A stretch of DNA of 64,000 nucleotides, taken from NCBI RefSeq assembly GCF_026540895.1, contig NZ_JALNUR010000003.1, positions 62,001-126,000 on the forward strand. The letters run 5' to 3'. Each line of letters opens with the position of its first letter. Position 1 is the first letter of the stretch. The stretch is from Sphingomonas sp. GM_Shp_1. Lineage in GTDB: Bacteria > Pseudomonadota > Alphaproteobacteria > Sphingomonadales > Sphingomonadaceae. The position numbers were made by a program, and so were the translations under genes. Positions 59,664-64,000 of this stretch are shown here, piece after piece. The notes under the pieces are model-generated. The model saw only the letters and a program-made list of their open reading frames with translations, was not told the DNA's origin and searched no databases.

Positions 59664-60815
59664 ATGCCCATCGACGCTCACGAACTCGGCCATCTCATCG
59701 CGCTACGCCGCGACCTGCATGCGCATCCCGAACTCGGTTTTCACGAGCATCGCACCGCCGGGATCGTCGCCGACGCGCTCCGTGAGGCCGGGCTGGAGGT
59801 GGCGACGGGGATCGGCGGCACCGGCGTGGTCGGGACGCTGCGCCACGGGCCAGGCAACGGCGCCATCGGGTTCCGCGCCGACATGGACGCGCTGCCCTTC
59901 GCCGAGGCGACGGGGCTGGACTATGCCAGCACGGTGCCGGGCGTCTTCCACGGCTGCGGCCATGACGGGCACAGCGCGACGCTGATCGGCGCGGCGCGCC
60001 ACCTGGCGCGGACGCGCGACTTTTCCGGTACGATCCACTTCATCTTCCAGCCCGCCGAGGAGGGGCTGGGCGGGGCCGATGCGATGGTGCGCGACGGCCT
60101 GTTCGAGCGGTTCCCCTGCGACCGGGTGTTCGCGCTCCACAATTGGCCGGACCTGCCGCTGGGCAGTGCCCGGACCCGCGCCGGGCCGATCATGGCGGCG
60201 GCGGACCGGTTCGACATCACCATCTCCGGGCGCGGCGGCCATGCCGCCATGCCGCACCAGACGCCCGACGCCATCCTGGCGGCGGCGACGCTGATCGGCG
60301 AGTTGAACACCATCGTCTCGCGCCGCGTCGCCCCGACCGAGAGCGCGGTGCTGTCCGTTACCAAGGTCGCTGGCGGCGATTCGCACAATGTCATCCCGGC
60401 GGCGGTCACGCTGACCGGCACGGTCCGCACCTTTTCCCCGGCGGTGCAGGACCGGATCGAGGAGTCGCTGCGCGCGATCTGCGAGGGTGTGGCGCGGGCG
60501 AGCGAGACGCAGGTGGCGGTGAACTATGTCCGCTACTACCCCGCGACGGTGAACGACGCCGAAAGCGCCGAAATCGCGCTGGCGGCGGCGCGGGCGGTGT
60601 GCGCCGACGCGCAGGCCGCGCCCGATCCCGCCTTCACCTCGGAGGATTTCGCCTTCATGCTGCGGGCGCGGCCGGGGGCCTATCTGTGGCTGGGGCAGCG
60701 CGACGAGGGGCACGGCGCGCCGCTTCACCACCCGGCCTATGACTTCAACGATGCCACCATCCCGACCGGCATCGCCTGGTTCGCGCAACTGGCGCGAACG
60801 CTGCTCCCCGCCTGA
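59664..60815 (+). CDS. M20D-family amidohydrolase (N-acyl amino acid/hippurate hydrolase-like)
   Basis: 383 residues. LRRDLHAHPELGFHEHRTAG opens the family; metal ligands are in FHGCGHDGHSATLIGAA and QPAEEGLGGADAM. The lid domain has SGRGGHAAMPHQTPDAI, and FTSEDFAFML near the end completes the site. It is cytoplasmic and removes an acyl group from an amino acid or cleaves an amide. It follows the Lrp gene by 21 nt and ends its operon. It would free the amino acid for the aminotransferase or oxidases of the cluster. Confidence 0.92.
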   Translation: MPIDAHELGHLIALRRDLHAHPELGFHEHRTAGIVADALREAGLEVATGIGGTGVVGTLRHGPGNGAIGFRADMDALPFAEATGLDYASTVPGVFHGCGHDGHSATLIGAARHLARTRDFSGTIHFIFQPAEEGLGGADAMVRDGLFERFPCDRVFALHNWPDLPLGSARTRAGPIMAAADRFDITISGRGGHAAMPHQTPDAILAAATLIGELNTIVSRRVAPTESAVLSVTKVAGGDSHNVIPAAVTLTGTVRTFSPAVQDRIEESLRAICEGVARASETQVAVNYVRYYPATVNDAESAEIALAAARAVCADAQAAPDPAFTSEDFAFMLRARPGAYLWLGQRDEGHGAPLHHPAYDFNDATIPTGIAWFAQLARTLLPA

Positions 60816-60822
60816 TCCAAGA

Positions 60823-60856
60823 CCCCGACGCCCCCTTCGGCAGGATCGCGTCGGGG
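60823..60856 (+). terminator. Hairpin terminator after the amidohydrolase gene
   Basis: CCCCGACGC (60823-60831) and GCGTCGGGG (60848-60856) form a perfect 9-bp stem with a 16-nt loop, 8 nt beyond the stop. There is no T-run. The remaining gap to 61045 shows GCAATAAAATGC (60902-60913), an AT-rich palindrome-like stretch that may belong to the receptor promoter. Confidence 0.5.
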
Positions 60857-61045
60857 CGGCAAGCACAAATCCGCATTTCGTTCCGATCCTGTCATGGCTT
60901 CGCAATAAAATGCTTGGCGCCGCTGCCCATCATGCCGTCATCGCAGAGAGGGCGCCACATCGGCCCGCCGGTCGCAGGACCAGGACGAAGGCCAGGACGC
61001 CACGATGAGGACGACGCGACATCCATTAAAGTCTTGGGGGATCCT

Positions 61046-63262
61046 ATGCGCTACCGACATCTGCTATCGTTGAGCGTCGCCGGTCTGGCGATCACGACAT
61101 CCACGGCGACCTGGGCGCAGACCATGCCGGTGGCGTATAATGCCCCGGTCGAGGCAACCGGACCGGCGGCCGAACCCGACCCGACCAGCGCGGCGGAGGC
61201 ACCCCAGTCGGAGATCGTCGTCCAGGGCCAGCGCCAGCAATATGTCGCCAACGTCCCCACGATCGAGGTGCCGCAAAGCATCCAGGTGCTGTCGGCCGAG
61301 ACGCTGCGCGATGCGGGCGTGACGCGGCTGGACAATGCGCTGGATTTCGCGACCGGCATCGCGCGCCAGAATAATTTCGGCGGCCTGTTCGACGTGTTCG
61401 CCTGTCGCGGCTTCACCGGGGACGAGGGCTCGGCCAGCAACTATCTGGTCAACGGGTTCAACGCCGCGCGCGGCTATGGCGGGTCGCGCGATACCTCGAA
61501 CGTCGAGCAGATCCAAGTGCTGAAGGGTCCCAATTCCTCGCTGTTCGGGCGCGGCGAGCCCGGTTGCACGGTCAACATCATCACCAAGAAGCCCGGCTTC
61601 TACCTGCATGGCAGCGCGATCCTGTCGGCGGGCAGCTTCAACACCTATCGCAGCGAGGGCGATTTCAACGTGCCGCTGTCGTCGCGCGTCGCGATGCGCG
61701 TGACCGGCGCGGCGGAGTCGGCCGACAGCTTCCGCGATTTCAACTCCAGCCGGAAGGTGACGGTGACCCCGTCCGTCCTGGTCAAGCTGGGCCAGGACAG
61801 CTCGGCCAGCTACGAGTTCGAGTATATCGACCAGAAGGTGACCTTCGACCGAGGCATCGTCGCACCGACCGGCGATCTGTCGCTGATCCCGCGCAACCGC
61901 TTCTTCGGCGAACCGGGCGACGGACCCGTCCATGTCCGCGCCATGGGGCACCAGGCGCAGTTGCAGCATGATTTCGACAAGAACTGGTCGATCGTGCTGG
62001 GCGTCGGCTATCGCGACACCTTCTTCCGGGGCGTCTCGACCGAGGCCGAATTGGCCGCCGGTCGCCAGCGTCTCTATGTCGACGGCGTCACCCTGTCGCG
62101 CCAGCGCCGCGACCGCGACTATAAGACCACCGACCTGACCTTCCGTGGCGAGCTGAGCGGCAAGTTCGATACCGGGCCGCTGATGCACCACATGATCATC
62201 GGTGCCGATTGGGACGATTACGAGCTGGATATCGTCCAGAACCGCTATCGCCCGCCGCTAGTCGCATCGCAGACAGCCGGCAACCTGGCGGCGGGCAACC
62301 GCATCGACATCTTCGACCCGGTCTATGGCAAGCTGCCCGTGGCGGGCGCGTTCCAGAGCTATCTGGAGCGGCAATATAGCTGGGGTGCCTATCTGCAGGA
62401 CCAGATCGACGTCACCGATGCGCTGAAGATCCGCGCGGGCGGTCGCTACGACCAGTTCGAGCAGATCATCGACGATCGCGCCGCGCGCCGCCGGACGCAG
62501 CAGTTCCGCACCGCGTTCAGCCCCTCGGTGGGCGCGACCTATCTGTTCGGGTCGCATGTCTCGCTCTACGCCAATTACGGGCGCGGCTTCCGTCCCAATA
62601 ACGGCACGGACGCGAACAACAATGCCTTCGTCCCCGAGCGCACCACCTCCTACGAAGCAGGGGCCAAGGTTTCGCTGCTCGGCCAGCGGCTGACCGGTAC
62701 GCTGGCCCTGTTCAGGACGACCAAGAGCAACGTCCTGACCGCCGACCCGATCAACGCCAATTTCTCGCTGGCGGTGGGCAAGGCGCGCAGCAAGGGCGTC
62801 GAGGCCGAGCTGTCGGGCCAGTTGCCCGCCGGGTTCCGGGTGCAGGTCAACTATGCCTATATCGACGCCGAGGTGGCGCAGAACGCGCTCGATCCCAATT
62901 TTGGCTTCGGCCTGCGCGAGGGCGATCCGCTGCTCAACATCGCCAGGAACAGCGGCAGCGCGCTCCTCTTCAAGGACTTCGACATCGGCGAGCGGCGCCT
63001 GACCCTGGGCGCGGGCGTCAACTATGTCGGCAAGCGGCTGGGCGAGACCGGCTTCCGCTTCGCCAATGGCAGTTTCTATTATCTGCCGGCCTATACGCTG
63101 ACCCGCGTGACGGCGGCGTTCGAGGCGACCGACCGGCTGCGCATCTCGGGCGAGGTCACGAACCTGTTCGACATCGATTACTTTCCCAGCTCCTATGCGC
63201 GGCTATGGACCTTGCCCGGAGCGCCGCGCCAGTTCATGGTCCGCATCGGCTATTCCTATTGA
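61046..63262 (+). CDS. TonB-dependent siderophore-type receptor with cysteine pair in plug
   Basis: 738 residues. Signal peptide ends TATWAQ (about 25) and the TonB-box-like segment is SEIVVQGQRQ. In the plug, VFACRGFTGD (Cys120) replaces the usual hydrophobic-I-R-G-F, and GRGEPGCTVNIITKK (Cys174) replaces GEPGG. These appear to be the only cysteines. The barrel ends APRQFMVRIGYSY. Start at 61046 has GGGGG at 6 nt; the frame from 60914 is untranslated leader. It follows the amidohydrolase and precedes copC-copD, so a metal chelate, possibly copper, or an amino-acid-type chelator are both conceivable. Confidence 0.9.
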   Translation: MRYRHLLSLSVAGLAITTSTATWAQTMPVAYNAPVEATGPAAEPDPTSAAEAPQSEIVVQGQRQQYVANVPTIEVPQSIQVLSAETLRDAGVTRLDNALDFATGIARQNNFGGLFDVFACRGFTGDEGSASNYLVNGFNAARGYGGSRDTSNVEQIQVLKGPNSSLFGRGEPGCTVNIITKKPGFYLHGSAILSAGSFNTYRSEGDFNVPLSSRVAMRVTGAAESADSFRDFNSSRKVTVTPSVLVKLGQDSSASYEFEYIDQKVTFDRGIVAPTGDLSLIPRNRFFGEPGDGPVHVRAMGHQAQLQHDFDKNWSIVLGVGYRDTFFRGVSTEAELAAGRQRLYVDGVTLSRQRRDRDYKTTDLTFRGELSGKFDTGPLMHHMIIGADWDDYELDIVQNRYRPPLVASQTAGNLAAGNRIDIFDPVYGKLPVAGAFQSYLERQYSWGAYLQDQIDVTDALKIRAGGRYDQFEQIIDDRAARRRTQQFRTAFSPSVGATYLFGSHVSLYANYGRGFRPNNGTDANNNAFVPERTTSYEAGAKVSLLGQRLTGTLALFRTTKSNVLTADPINANFSLAVGKARSKGVEAELSGQLPAGFRVQVNYAYIDAEVAQNALDPNFGFGLREGDPLLNIARNSGSALLFKDFDIGERRLTLGAGVNYVGKRLGETGFRFANGSFYYLPAYTLTRVTAAFEATDRLRISGEVTNLFDIDYFPSSYARLWTLPGAPRQFMVRIGYSY

Positions 63263-63383
63263 TCGACGAGCGATCGTTTGCTGGCCCGTCATGCTCCAGA
63301 AAGGGCGGGGCGGGCGAGGGATGGTCGCTTCCCCCGCGTAATCAAGGGTGACGATCATCCACCCTTATCCGGAGTCTGAACCT

Positions 63384-63746
63384 ATGCGTCGCATCCTGCT
63401 CGGCCTGGCCCTGGCCGCGTCCCTTTCCGCGCCCGCGCTGGCGCATCCCAAGCTGCTCTCGGCGACCCCCGCCGCCGACGCCACGGTCACGACCGGTCCA
63501 CGCACGCTGGTGCTCAGCTTCTCCGAGAAGCTGCTCGCGCCGATGTCGGGGGCCGAGCTGACCATGGTCATGCCGGGCATGGCCGCGCACGCGATCCCGG
63601 CGAAGACCTCGGTCGGTGCGGACGGGCGATCGCTGGTGCTGACGCTCGCCGCGCCGCTGCCGCGCGGCCAATATCAGGTCGCCTGGCATGTCGTGTCGGC
63701 CGACACCCACCGCGTCACCGGCAGCTACAAGATCCAGGTCGGCTGA
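63384..63746 (+). CDS. copC: CopC-domain periplasmic copper-binding protein
   Basis: 120 residues: signal peptide MRRILLGLALAASLSAPALA, then the mature N-terminal histidine in AHPKLLSATPAADA, the first Cu(II) ligand of CopC. The beta-sandwich ends YQVAWHVVSADTHRVTGSYK, with the conserved Asp-x-His of the Cu(II) site. A Met-containing stretch (MVMPGMAAH) is present. It binds and carries copper in the periplasm. ATG 63384 follows GGAG. It lies 5 nt upstream of copD. Confidence 0.92.
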   Translation: MRRILLGLALAASLSAPALAHPKLLSATPAADATVTTGPRTLVLSFSEKLLAPMSGAELTMVMPGMAAHAIPAKTSVGADGRSLVLTLAAPLPRGQYQVAWHVVSADTHRVTGSYKIQVG

Positions 63747-63751
63747 CCCCC

Positions 63752-64000
63752 ATGGTCCAGGCCGCGTTGATCCTGGCGCGGGGATTGTCGCTGACCCTCC
63801 TGCCCGGATTGTTCGGCCTGGCCCTGTTCGCGAAAGACAGGCGGTGGCTGCTCGTCGCGGTCGCCGCCGTCGCGCTTCCGGTGTCGATCCTGGGATTCCT
63901 GCTGCTCGCGCTGGCGATGACGGGGGGTGATCCCGGTGCGCTGACCGGCGACCTGCTCGTCACCCTGCTGCGCGACACCGCGCCGGGCCTCGCCTTTCTG
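63752..64000 (+). CDS. copD: CopD-family copper membrane protein, N-terminal part (cut by window edge)
   Basis: 83 codons are visible before the window ends in frame. The start MVQAALILARGLSLTLLPGL is followed by hydrophobic segments WLLVAVAAVALPVSILGFLL and VTLLRDTAPGLAFL, matching the first membrane helices of CopD/YebZ-type proteins. It follows copC by 5 nt and presumably takes copper from CopC across the inner membrane. Confidence 0.8.
   Translation, partial: MVQAALILARGLSLTLLPGLFGLALFAKDRRWLLVAVAAVALPVSILGFLLLALAMTGGDPGALTGDLLVTLLRDTAPGLAFL

Noticed and set aside
1-64000. rRNA or tRNA genes, and integrase/transposase genes
   Set aside because: None was recognised on either strand when reading the intergenic regions and reading frames; apart from the MITE-like repeat no mobile element is supported.

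Overview
The window reads as a chromosomal segment of a high-GC alphaproteobacterium, most likely a Sphingomonas-type sphingomonad. The evidence is five TonB-dependent receptors in 64 kb, an ECF sigma/FecR pair driving an STN-type receptor, densely overlapping operons (ATGA and TGATG junctions), and the general gene complement. This is inferred from gene content; no rRNA or other marker gene is present.

Region 1 (1-11.8 kb) is a cell-wall amino-sugar island. A divergent promoter near 3.6 kb separates a minus-strand operon (D-lactate dehydrogenase dld, secreted or periplasmic serine hydrolase, cytoplasmic GH84 hexosaminidase cut by the window edge) from a plus-strand operon (PP2C-like protein, anmK, TonB receptor, SSS symporter, murQ, GntR/UTRA regulator). 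The pieces fit one pathway. AnmK makes MurNAc-6-P from anhydro-MurNAc, MurQ splits it to GlcNAc-6-P and D-lactate, and Dld burns the D-lactate.

Region 2 (11.9-19.4 kb) holds two adjacent TonB receptors divergent from an ABC-2 exporter-like system with two DUF3526-type permeases; its cargo is unknown. Region 3 (19.6-20.8 kb) is an HxlR regulator/SDR pair. Region 4 (20.9-25.4 kb) is a D-amino-acid module: N-acyl-D-amino-acid deacylase, RidA, a frameshifted GntP-type permease, and a divergent D-threonine aldolase/D-serine dehydratase-fold enzyme. Region 5 (25.4-34.8 kb) is a polysaccharide-utilisation-like operon: ECF sigma, FecR, STN-TonB receptor, GH20 hexosaminidase and GH29 fucosidase. Region 6 (35-39.8 kb) has housekeeping or accessory genes: a metallophosphoesterase, an ArsR/SDR pair with a clear operator, an aldo/keto reductase, a VOC protein and two small unknowns. 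A 270-bp MITE-like repeat follows, ending at 40200.

Region 7 (40.2-60.8 kb) is a large amino-compound catabolic cluster in four divergent operons. It contains a second DSD1-fold enzyme with RidA, two DAO-type FAD oxidases, two aldehyde dehydrogenases, a complete dipeptide-type ABC importer, a class III aminotransferase, a D-malate/tartrate dehydrogenase-like protein, a double-GNAT protein, an Lrp/AsnC regulator and an M20 amidohydrolase. Both divergent promoter regions carry the same 13-mer (CAGCATANNRTGC, three copies), a likely common operator. Region 8 (61-64 kb) has a siderophore-type TonB receptor with an odd cysteine pair in its plug, then copC and the start of copD, which runs off the window.

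A theme runs through regions 1, 4, 5 and 7: recovery of amino sugars, D-lactate and D-amino acids, consistent with feeding on peptidoglycan or related polymers.
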